NCBI GenBank assembly: GCA_944321005.1
Contig: CALUJT010000042.1
Location: forward strand, 1 to 11,820
From: an uncultured Atopobiaceae bacterium
GTDB taxonomy: Bacteria; Actinomycetota; Coriobacteriia; Coriobacteriales; Atopobiaceae
DNA: 11,820 nucleotides
Reading direction: 5' to 3'
Shown: piece after piece, positions 1 to 5,228 of the stretch
Layout of the letters: the number at the start of each line of letters is the position of its first letter
Numbering within the stretch: position 1 is the first letter of the stretch
Notes under the pieces: generated by a model
Seen by the model: the letters and a program-made list of their open reading frames with translations, nothing else
The model's database searches: none
What the model was told of the DNA's origin: nothing
Position numbers and translations under genes: made by a program

Positions 1-519
1 GCCCGCGACCACATGGCCAACGCGTCCTGCCTCGCCGGCATGGCCTTCGCCAACGCCTTCCTCGGCGTCAACCACTCCATGGCCCACAAGCTCGGTGCCT
101 ACCACCACATCGCGCACGGCCTGGCCAACGCCGTCATCCTCACCCGCGTCATGCGCTACAACGCGGCCGAGCGTCCCGTCAAGATGGGCACCTTCCCGCA
201 GTACGACCACCCCAAGACCCTCGCCCGCTACGCCGAGGCCGGCCGCTTCTGCGGCATCCAGGGCAAGGACGACCGCGAGGTCTTCGAGAACTTCGTGAAG
301 CGCATCGAGGAGCTCAAGGCTCACGTGGGCGTGCCCGAGACCATCGCCGGCTTTGGTGTCACCGAGGAGGACTTCCTCGCCACGCTCGACGAGATGTCCG
401 AGAACGCGTTCAACGACCAGTGCACCGGCGCCAACCCGCGCTACCCGCTCATCTCCGAGATCAAGGAGCTCTACCTCGACGCCTTCTACGGCCGCGAGCC
501 CAGCTCCTACGAGGACTAG
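1..519 (+). CDS. adhE: Bifunctional acetaldehyde-CoA/alcohol dehydrogenase, C-terminal part (5' end outside window)
   Basis: This is the last 172 codons of AdhE; the reading frame is open from base 1, so the gene begins upstream of the window. AdhE reduces acetyl-CoA to acetaldehyde and then to ethanol with NADH, in the cytoplasm, where it forms long filaments in characterised species. Only the C-terminal iron-dependent alcohol dehydrogenase domain is visible. It carries the histidine-rich iron-binding stretch NHSMAHKLGAYHHIAHG; visible residues His25 and His39 are 14 apart, the same spacing as E. coli AdhE His723 and His737. Near the end is the AdhE-typical stretch NDQCTGANPRYPLISEIKEL, which separates it from single-domain alcohol dehydrogenases. 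The CDS ends TAG at 517-519. The APH-fold kinase gene starts 39 bases later on the same strand and is probably cotranscribed. Codon use is strongly biased to C-ending codons, as expected for an abundant enzyme. The N-terminal aldehyde dehydrogenase half is assumed, not seen. Confidence 0.95.
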   Translation, partial: ARDHMANASCLAGMAFANAFLGVNHSMAHKLGAYHHIAHGLANAVILTRVMRYNAAERPVKMGTFPQYDHPKTLARYAEAGRFCGIQGKDDREVFENFVKRIEELKAHVGVPETIAGFGVTEEDFLATLDEMSENAFNDQCTGANPRYPLISEIKELYLDAFYGREPSSYED

Positions 520-558
520 TCCCAGCCGGTTCTTCTCGTTGCCCAGAAGGAGGCAGCA

Positions 559-1332
559 ATGGAACTTTCTGACAGCAAGCAGGTCATCGTCGAGCGCCAC
601 AACAAGGCCGTCTACGTCGATGGCGACCGCATCGTCAAGGTGTTCAAGGCCGAGAAGCCGGCCTCCGACATCTTCAACGAGGCCCTGAACATCGCCCGCG
701 TCATCGAGGCCGGCGTCCGCGTCCCCAAGGTGCTCGAGGTCTCCCAGGTCGCGGACGGCTCCTGGGCCCTCGCCACCGAGTACGTCCCGGGCGTCACCAT
801 GCGCTCCCTCATGGACGCCGCCGAGGGCACGGACGAGTACGACAAGCTCCTCGAGCAGTTCGTGGACTTCCAGCTGGAGATCCAGAACACCCCGGCCTCT
901 GACCTCATGAAGGACCAGAAGACCAAGATCGCCGGCATGGTGGGCAAGGTCAAGGAGCTCGACCCCTCCGTCCGCTACGACCTCCAGATGCGCGCCGATC
1001 GCATGGCCCCCGGCCGTGCCATCTGCCACTGCGACTTCAACCCCTCCAACGTCATCGTTGGCGAGGACGGCACGCTCTACGCCTGCGACTGGACCCACGT
1101 CACCCGCGGTCTCCCCGAGGCCGACGCCGCGATGACCTACATCCTCTTCAAGATGTATCACCCCGGCCACGCCGAGAAGTACCTCGACGTCTTCTCCAAG
1201 AAGGCCGACATCGCCAAGCAGAAGGTGCACTACTGGGTGCCCGTCATGGCCGCCGCCGAGCTCTCCCGCGGCCGCAAGGACGCCGAGGAGTTCCTCCGCA
1301 GCCAGGTCGACGCCGCGCTTGACATCGACTAG
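559..1332 (+). CDS. APH-fold (aminoglycoside phosphotransferase/choline kinase-like) small-molecule kinase
   Basis: A 257-residue protein with the protein-kinase-like fold of the APH/choline kinase family. The catalytic loop is clear at residues 157-164 (HCDFNPSN), with catalytic Asp159 and metal-binding Asn164. The second metal-binding aspartate is Asp177 (ACDWTH), in the place of the kinase DFG motif. Lys27 in RIVKVFK is the likely ATP-binding lysine and Glu41 its probable partner. The expected activity is ATP-dependent phosphorylation of a small hydroxyl- or amino-bearing molecule in the cytoplasm. The substrate cannot be told from sequence, and nothing points specifically to antibiotic resistance. 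The start is supported by a strong Shine-Dalgarno sequence (AGAAGGAGG) about 6 bases upstream. It lies 39 bases after adhE and before a strong terminator, so the two probably share a transcript. Like adhE it uses only CGN arginine codons and avoids GGG, unlike folA nearby, which suggests high expression. Confidence 0.85.
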   Translation: MELSDSKQVIVERHNKAVYVDGDRIVKVFKAEKPASDIFNEALNIARVIEAGVRVPKVLEVSQVADGSWALATEYVPGVTMRSLMDAAEGTDEYDKLLEQFVDFQLEIQNTPASDLMKDQKTKIAGMVGKVKELDPSVRYDLQMRADRMAPGRAICHCDFNPSNVIVGEDGTLYACDWTHVTRGLPEADAAMTYILFKMYHPGHAEKYLDVFSKKADIAKQKVHYWVPVMAAAELSRGRKDAEEFLRSQVDAALDID

Positions 1333-1356
1333 CGCCCCTCGCCCCTGAGCGAACCC

Positions 1357-1392
1357 AAGGGCCCGTCAGCCACGGCTGGCGGGCCCTTCTCG
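1357..1392 (+). terminator. Intrinsic terminator ending the adhE-kinase transcript
   Basis: A 14-bp stem: AAGGGCCCGTCAGC (1357-1370) pairs with GCTGGCGGGCCCTT (1375-1388) across a 4-base loop, CACG. All positions pair, with one G-U wobble. The sequence after the stem is only mildly T-rich (TTCTCGTT), typical of high-GC genomes. It starts 24 bases after the kinase stop codon. The symmetry could let it work in both directions, but the neighbouring gene downstream points away, so its main job is to end the adhE operon. Confidence 0.85.
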
Positions 1393-1413
1393 TTCGCGTG
1401 CTTCTTTGCGCGG

Positions 1414-1426
1414 TATGAGATAAGCT
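1414..1426 (+). promoter_or_regulatory. Candidate -10 region for the exported protein/folA operon
   Basis: Two overlapping -10-like hexamers lie just after the terminator: TATGAG (1414-1419) and TAAGCT (1421-1426). The second begins 39 bases before the ATG at 1460, close to the spacing of the clearer -10 boxes elsewhere in the window. No convincing -35 is visible. The terminator immediately upstream means the operon needs its own promoter, and this is the least GC-rich stretch available. The exact box is uncertain. Confidence 0.35.
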
Positions 1427-1459
1427 GGTGGGGAGAAGAACGAGGAGAAGTGGAGTCTC

Positions 1460-2113
1460 ATGCGCAACAGGCGTCTCGTGCTCGTTGGAATCGCCGCGGC
1501 CGTCGTGGTGGCGGTCGCGCTTGGCGTGGCCTTCGCCCTCGGCGCGTTTCGCTCCGACGCCGAGCGGGCGCGCGACTCCGTCACGGCCCTTATGGAGTCC
1601 TACGTGGTGCCCGTGCCCGACGAGGAGGGCAACGAGCCCGACGACGCCGCCTGGCCCGCAGACGACTACGGCGACGCCGCCACGATGGAGGCGCTCGGGA
1701 CCTACGGCGTCGACGCGGACGAGTGGCACCGCCACTGCCTCAAGAACCTCTCCTACGAGGTGGGGGAGGCCGCGGTCGAGGGCGATACGGCGACCGTGAG
1801 CGTCATCGTGACCAACGCGAGCCTCTCCGCCGCGACCGAGGTCGCCGGGGCCGAGTTCTCGACCTTCTCCTCCACGCAGGAGGCGGAGGACGTTTACGCG
1901 CAGGGCGGCAAGGCCGCGCTCTTCGACAGCCTCGTCCAGCGCGTCTACGCGCACCTGGACGCCAACGAGAGCCCGGTCACCACGACCGTTGACGTGCCGT
2001 GCGCCAAGGGCGAGGACGGCACCTGGACCCCGCAGGTGGGCGGCAACGAGGCGTTCTTCTCGGCACTTTACGGCGGGTCCAACGTGATCGCGGGCCTCGC
2101 GCCGGCCGCCTAG
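1460..2113 (+). CDS. Membrane-anchored exported protein of unknown function
   Basis: A 217-residue protein I do not recognise as a named family. It begins MRNRR, a positive n-region, followed by a hydrophobic segment at about residues 6-30 (alanine/valine/leucine-rich). No lipobox cysteine follows, so it is probably an uncleaved signal anchor, or a signal peptide cut after the hydrophobic stretch, with the rest outside the membrane. The extracellular part (about 31-217) is acidic and has an initial helix (SDAERARDSVTALMESYVV) and later strand-rich segments with only two cysteines (near residues 94 and 178), which could form a disulfide. The pattern loosely resembles small NTF2-like exported or lipoprotein domains (DUF4878/DUF5105 type), a low-confidence comparison. 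A GGAG lies 4-5 bases before the ATG. The gene follows a terminator and precedes folA by 29 bases, so it is probably the first gene of a two-gene operon. Its link with folA may be positional only. Confidence 0.75.
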   Translation: MRNRRLVLVGIAAAVVVAVALGVAFALGAFRSDAERARDSVTALMESYVVPVPDEEGNEPDDAAWPADDYGDAATMEALGTYGVDADEWHRHCLKNLSYEVGEAAVEGDTATVSVIVTNASLSAATEVAGAEFSTFSSTQEAEDVYAQGGKAALFDSLVQRVYAHLDANESPVTTTVDVPCAKGEDGTWTPQVGGNEAFFSALYGGSNVIAGLAPAA

Positions 2114-2142
2114 GCCGCGCGCACGATCCCGAGGGAGGAGTC

Positions 2143-2670
2143 ATGGGCTGCGAGCTCGCTGCCATCGTCGCCGTCTGCGACGACTGGGGGATAGGGCTGG
2201 ACGGCGGGATGGTCGTCCGCAACCGGGAGGACATGAGGCACTTTGTCTCGTGCACGACGGGACACCCCGTCATCATGGGGCGTCGCACCCTCGAGAGCTT
2301 CCCCGGGGGGCGCCCCCTCAGGGACCGCCGCAACATCGTGCTCACGCGCGATCCCGGGTTCTCTCGCGAGGGCGTGGAGGTGGCGCACACGGTCGAGGAG
2401 GCGCTCCGTGCCGTGGAGGGCGAGCCCGAGGCCTGGGTCATCGGCGGGGGAGAGGTCTACCGGCAGCTCCTGCCCCTGTGCTCGAGGGCCGTCGTCACCA
2501 GGAACCACTGCGTGCGCAGGGCGGACGCCTACTTCCCCGACCTCGACGCCAGCCCGACGTGGAGGGCGTCCGAAGCTCGTACGGGCGGCGTGACCGAGGA
2601 GGGTGTTCCCTTTGACTTCGTGACGTACGAGAACGTGGGCCTGCGGGCGGGGGAGGCTCCCGGGCGCTAG
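2143..2670 (+). CDS. folA: Dihydrofolate reductase
   Basis: A 175-residue DHFR, the usual bacterial length. It reduces dihydrofolate to tetrahydrofolate with NADPH and so regenerates the cofactor oxidised by thymidylate synthase. Visible motifs are the N-terminal strand and loop AAIVAVCDDWGIG (6-18), the substrate-binding helix REDMRHF (28-34) with the expected catalytic acid Asp30, HPVIMGRRTLESFPG (41-55, NADPH-binding GRxT), RRNIVLTR (62-69), and WVIGGGEVYRQLLP (98-111). The usual LPW-(H/K)-x-P stretch after the first loop is replaced by MVVRN, related to the Met/Leu-Leu-Phe form of clostridial DHFRs. The chosen ATG at 2143 has GGGAGGAG two bases upstream of it; the reading frame is open further upstream to 1999, but that extension overlaps the previous gene and resembles nothing. 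The stop TAG (2668-2670) overlaps the stop of convergent thyA. Arginine codon AGG is common here, unlike in adhE, so expression is likely modest. Confidence 0.92.
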   Translation: MGCELAAIVAVCDDWGIGLDGGMVVRNREDMRHFVSCTTGHPVIMGRRTLESFPGGRPLRDRRNIVLTRDPGFSREGVEVAHTVEEALRAVEGEPEAWVIGGGEVYRQLLPLCSRAVVTRNHCVRRADAYFPDLDASPTWRASEARTGGVTEEGVPFDFVTYENVGLRAGEAPGR

Positions 2671-3515
2671 ATGGCGATGGGGATGTCCGTCACCTGCGGC
2701 CCGTGCTCGTAGCCCTCCACGATGAGGTCTTTCGTGGTGAAGGCGTAGAAGTCCGTCACGTCGGGGTTCAGGCGCACGCGCGGCGCCGGGTGGGTGGGGC
2801 GCGATATGAGCTCGCGCACCACGTCGACGTGGCGGTCGTAGATGTGTGCGTCCGCGATCATGTGCACGAGCTCGCCCGCTATCATCCCGGAGACCTGCGC
2901 CACCATCATGAGCAGGATGGCGTACTGGCAGACGTTCCAGTTGTTTGCCGCGAGCACGTCCTGGCTGCGCTGCACGAGCACCATGTTGAGGGTGGGGCGG
3001 TTGTCACCGGGCTCCTGCGTCACGTTGTAGATGGCGTTGTAGGCGCAGGGGTAGAGGTTCATCTCGGAGAGGTCCGCGAAGGTGTAGAGGTTGGTCATGA
3101 TGCGGCGTGAGTATGGGTTCTCGCGCAGGTCCTTGAGCACGCGGTCCATCTGGTCGAAGTCGCCGTCGGGGTAGTGCGTCTTCACGCCCACCTGGTAGCC
3201 GTACGCCTTGCCGATCGAGCCCGTCTCGTCCGCCCACTCGTCCCAGATGTGGGAGTTGAGGTCGTGGATGTTGTTCGATTTCCTCTGGTAGATCCAGAGG
3301 ACCTCGTCCATGGCGGACTTGAGCGCGGTGCGGCGCAGCGTGAGAGCGGGGAACTCCTCGCGCAGGTCGTAGCGGTTGCACACGCCAAAGCGCTTGATCG
3401 TGTACGCGGGCGTCCCGTCCTCCCAGTGGGGGCGCACGCGCTGGCCCTCGGTGGTGGTCCCGTGCTCGATGATGTCCGAGCACATGGAGATGAAGATGTC
3501 GTCTGCCCTGCTCAT
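2667..3515 (-). CDS. thyA: Thymidylate synthase (divergent, clostridial-type ThyA)
   Basis: A 282-residue folate-dependent thymidylate synthase. It methylates dUMP to dTMP using methylene-tetrahydrofolate and yields dihydrofolate, the DHFR substrate. The catalytic cysteine is Cys157 in LYPCAYNA. Phosphate-binding arginines are in PYSRRIM (134-140) and VQRSQD (181-186). The substrate-binding segment reads AANNWNVCQYA (189-199), where E. coli-type enzymes have PFN. ADAHIYDRH (221-229) corresponds to the GDxHxYxNH motif, and the C-terminus ends IPIAI, close to the active-site-closing PVAI. This motif set matches a ThyA subfamily I associate with Clostridia. The open frame runs upstream to 3965, but the ATG at 3515 is supported by a GGGGGC ribosome site that overlaps the stop of the upstream gene, 11 bases away, suggesting translational coupling. 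It is the last gene of the minus-strand operon, and its stop overlaps that of folA. Confidence 0.93.
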   Translation of the reverse strand: MSRADDIFISMCSDIIEHGTTTEGQRVRPHWEDGTPAYTIKRFGVCNRYDLREEFPALTLRRTALKSAMDEVLWIYQRKSNNIHDLNSHIWDEWADETGSIGKAYGYQVGVKTHYPDGDFDQMDRVLKDLRENPYSRRIMTNLYTFADLSEMNLYPCAYNAIYNVTQEPGDNRPTLNMVLVQRSQDVLAANNWNVCQYAILLMMVAQVSGMIAGELVHMIADAHIYDRHVDVVRELISRPTHPAPRVRLNPDVTDFYAFTTKDLIVEGYEHGPQVTDIPIAI

Positions 3516-3526
3516 CGTCTTGCCCC

Positions 3527-3895
3527 CTAGCTGCCGTACACGACCGAGAACCTGCTGTCCGGCTGGTCGAGCAGGTCGTAGACGTCGTCGAAGAAGTCCT
3601 CGAGGTCGTCGGTGTAGTCGTCTTCGTACTCGTATTCGTAGCGCTGCTGGTAGCCCATGCCGTAGGCGTCGGCTCCGCTCTCGAGGGCGTAGCGGCCCAC
3701 GGAGGCTGCGCACCCGGTGAAGCCGGAGACCAGGAGCACGAGCAGCAGCACGGCGAGCGCGCTGACCACATAGGCGAAGGGCCCCGACTGGGCGTTGGCG
3801 GGGTCGGTGGTGGCGCTTGCGCTCTCTATGACGGTCGGCCTCTCGTCGAGGCCCGCGTCCGTGCGCGGCTCCTCCGCCGCGTTCTCCTGGGTCAT
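3527..3895 (-). CDS. Small single-pass membrane protein with acidic, tyrosine-rich tail, function unknown
   Basis: A 122-residue protein not recognised as a named family. Residues 1-39 are hydrophilic and acidic with almost no positive charge. A hydrophobic segment spans about 40-62 (FAYVVSALAVLLLVLLVSGF) and ends in TGCAAS, which looks like a lipobox, but the -3 residue is Phe and the n-region is long and negative, so lipidation is doubtful. After a glycine/alanine linker, residues 86-113 form a low-complexity acidic/aromatic run with repeated Glu-Tyr and Asp-Phe/Tyr pairs. Membrane orientation is unclear from charge. The ATG at 3895 has AGGG about 6 bases upstream on the minus strand. It sits 83 bases after the NUDIX gene and 11 bases before thyA, so it is part of the same operon. 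No function can be given. The tail could be a metal-binding or protein-interaction region, which is a guess. Confidence 0.7.
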   Translation of the reverse strand: MTQENAAEEPRTDAGLDERPTVIESASATTDPANAQSGPFAYVVSALAVLLLVLLVSGFTGCAASVGRYALESGADAYGMGYQQRYEYEYEDDYTDDLEDFFDDVYDLLDQPDSRFSVVYGS

Positions 3896-3925
3896 GTGAG
3901 TCCCTTCGTCGTGCTGTTCCCTGTC

Positions 3926-3941
3926 CGCCCGAGGACGGGCG
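3926..3941 (-). repeat. 6-bp intercistronic hairpin
   Basis: CGCCCG (3926-3931) and CGGGCG (3936-3941) form a perfect 6-bp stem with a 4-base loop. In the minus-strand transcript it lies between the NUDIX gene and the small membrane protein, right after the 17-bp tandem repeat. No T-rich tract follows on the minus strand, so a terminator is unlikely. It may affect mRNA processing or be chance in such GC-rich DNA. Confidence 0.4.
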
Positions 3942-3942
3942 T

Positions 3943-3993
3943 CCCTGGAGGATCTTGTCCCCCAAAGGATCTAATCCCCTAGAGCATCTGGTC
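3943..3993 (-). repeat. Three degenerate 17-bp tandem repeats across the NUDIX stop codon
   Basis: On the minus strand three head-to-tail 17-base units are visible: GACCAGATGCTCTAGGG (3977-3993), GATTAGATCCTTTGGGG (3960-3976) and GACAAGATCCTCCAGGG (3943-3959). Units 1 and 3 agree at 14 of 17 positions; each agrees with unit 2 at 12. A weaker 15-base relative, AACCAGGTGCTCGAG, precedes unit 1 inside the gene (3994-4008). Unit 1 encodes the C-terminal Asp-Gln-Met-Leu and contains the TAG stop; units 2 and 3 lie in the intergenic region. The unit length is not a multiple of three, so extra copies beyond the stop cannot extend the protein in frame. Confidence 0.7.
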
Positions 3994-4398
3994 CTCGAGC
4001 ACCTGGTTCCAGTAGTAGGCGAGGCCCTCCACGAGGGCGCGGTCCGCGGGGAGCCACTCTACGTCGAGGAGCTCCTCGCGCGAGAGCCACCTCAGCTCGG
4101 AGTGCACGCCTTCGGCCGGCGAGGGCTCGGCGCCCTCCGCCAGGTTGCAGACGAGGCACTCCATCGAGAGGTGGAAGTCGGGATAGTCGTACTCGACGGT
4201 GTCGTAGGGCCAGGCGACCCCGAGCTCGCAGCCCAGCTCCTCGCGGAGCTCGCGCTGGAGCGCCGCGAGCGGGGACTCGCCGTCCTCTATCTTGCCGCCG
4301 GGGAGCTCCCAGAGCCCCTCCTGCGGGCCAGAGGCCCTCCTGGCGGCGAGGATCCTTCCCCCGTTGCGGATAATGCCTGCAGAGACGCGTACGTTCAT
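3979..4398 (-). CDS. NUDIX hydrolase, MutT-like
   Basis: A 139-residue protein, the usual size for a single-domain NUDIX enzyme. The NUDIX box is complete at residues 35-57: Gly35, Glu41, Arg49-Glu50, Glu53-Glu54 and Gly56 are all in register. The upstream context LAARRASGPQEGLWELPGG (17-35) strongly resembles MutT-type 8-oxo-dGTP pyrophosphatases, which hydrolyse oxidised nucleotides to prevent mutation. The true substrate is not decided by the motif alone. The alternative longer frame to 5091 is the reverse strand of neighbouring DNA and carries no NUDIX-like sequence. The ATG at 4398 is preceded by TAGGAG, in which the thioesterase stop codon TAG forms part of the Shine-Dalgarno site, 8 bases between the genes, indicating coupled translation. 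Placement in one operon with thyA fits a shared theme of dNTP supply and sanitation, though this is inference. The 3' end runs into the 17-bp repeat. Confidence 0.9.
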   Translation of the reverse strand: MNVRVSAGIIRNGGRILAARRASGPQEGLWELPGGKIEDGESPLAALQRELREELGCELGVAWPYDTVEYDYPDFHLSMECLVCNLAEGAEPSPAEGVHSELRWLSREELLDVEWLPADRALVEGLAYYWNQVLEDQML

Positions 4399-4406
4399 GG
4401 GCGCTC

Positions 4407-5126
4407 CTAACGCTGTCGGATTCTCACGAGGGCGAGGGTGTCTCCGGACTCGCCGGCAAGGTCGACGTCCCACCCTCCCTCGGACGTGTACACGACGGGA
4501 CGGATGGCGTCGCCGAGAAACGCCATGCTCCTGTACTGGACCTGGACCGTCATCGGCGGCACCGGGGAGGGCGCCCCCACGGCCTCCAGAGAGTCCAGGG
4601 CGAGGGCCACGTATCTGGCGTTGTTGACGTGGCGGTTGGTGTCGAGCTGTCGCCTGGTGACGCGGACGGTCGGAGCCGGGGAGGGCTCCCCCTCCGGGCG
4701 GATCCTCCGGTCGAGCGGCGCCATCTCGAGAGGTGGCTCCGTCGAGAGGTAGGTGCGCTGGTCCTCGGGCACGCGCGTGGCGTGGCCGCGCTCCGTGTCG
4801 TAGACGAACCACTGGGAGTTGGCGCGGACGAGGTCCTCGCCGCCGGCGGAGATTCTGAAGTTCCTGAGCGCGTGGGCGCGCGACATCTCGTAGCACCAGG
4901 TGGAGACGATGACGCTCTCGCCAAAGGCCGGGAGCCGGTCCACCTCGATCCTCCAGTTGGCCAGGACCCAGGCGAGCCCCCGCGAGGAGAGGCCGTCGAT
5001 GCCCATGCCGAGCTCGCCCGACTGGAAGGTCGAGCAGTCCTGGAGGTAGTTGATCGCGGCAAAGAGCGAGAGGCGCCCCGTGTCGTCGCACTCGCTGTAG
5101 CGCACGCGTGAGTCGAATGAGTACAT
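4407..5126 (-). CDS. Acyl-ACP thioesterase
   Basis: A 239-residue protein of the acyl-ACP thioesterase family (PF01643 type), built of two hotdog domains. It releases free fatty acids from acyl carrier protein in the cytoplasm and so sets chain length or supplies fatty acids. The N-terminal hotdog begins SFDSRVRYSECDDTGRLSL (3-21) and includes AINYLQDCS (24-32) and ANWRIEVDRLP (56-66). The C-terminal hotdog carries DTNRHVNNARYV (162-173), equivalent to the catalytic Asp/Asn-x-His segment (DxNxHVNN) of plant and bacterial members. The open frame reaches 5213, but the ATG at 5126 is preferred because AGGAAAGGG lies just upstream and homologous proteins begin at this point. It is the first gene of the minus-strand operon, with the NUDIX gene 8 bases downstream. 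The promoter region is shared with the divergent oxidoreductase gene. Chain-length preference cannot be read from the sequence. Confidence 0.88.
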   Translation of the reverse strand: MYSFDSRVRYSECDDTGRLSLFAAINYLQDCSTFQSGELGMGIDGLSSRGLAWVLANWRIEVDRLPAFGESVIVSTWCYEMSRAHALRNFRISAGGEDLVRANSQWFVYDTERGHATRVPEDQRTYLSTEPPLEMAPLDRRIRPEGEPSPAPTVRVTRRQLDTNRHVNNARYVALALDSLEAVGAPSPVPPMTVQVQYRSMAFLGDAIRPVVYTSEGGWDVDLAGESGDTLALVRIRQR

Positions 5127-5149
5127 CGTCACCCTTTCCTTCCTACAGA

Positions 5150-5158
5150 ACCTTACCA
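5150..5158 (-). promoter_or_regulatory. Extended -10 promoter for the thioesterase-NUDIX-thyA operon
   Basis: On the minus strand TGGTAAGGT fits an extended -10 element (TGn followed by a TAnnnT hexamer), about 24 bases before the ATG at 5126. No -35 hexamer is evident at 16-18 bases upstream. It is only 31 bases from the opposed extended -10 at 5190-5198, so the two promoters lie nearly back to back. Confidence 0.45.
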
Positions 5159-5189
5159 GCTTCGCGGCCCGTGGGGTACCAAATCGGGA

Positions 5190-5198
5190 TGGTAGAAT
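5190..5198 (+). promoter_or_regulatory. Extended -10 promoter for the Gfo/Idh/MocA gene
   Basis: TGGTAGAAT is a good extended -10 (TGn plus TAGAAT), 36 bases from the hexamer start to the ATG at 5229. No recognisable -35 is present. The heptamer AATCGGG occurs twice as a direct repeat (5182-5188 and 5196-5202, 14 bases apart); the second copy overlaps the -10, so the pair could be a regulator site, although it may be chance. Confidence 0.55.
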
Positions 5199-5228
5199 CG
5201 GGGTCGACGACAAGACGGGAGGCTCATC

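Noticed and set aside
559-1332. An aminoglycoside resistance gene.
   Set aside because: The kinase motifs are family-wide; its placement after adhE and host-like codon use argue against an acquired resistance gene.
3516-3965. An N-terminal extension of thyA by 150 codons.
   Set aside because: It overlaps the upstream small membrane protein gene in another frame, is Arg-rich and low-complexity, and the ATG at 3515 has a ribosome site.
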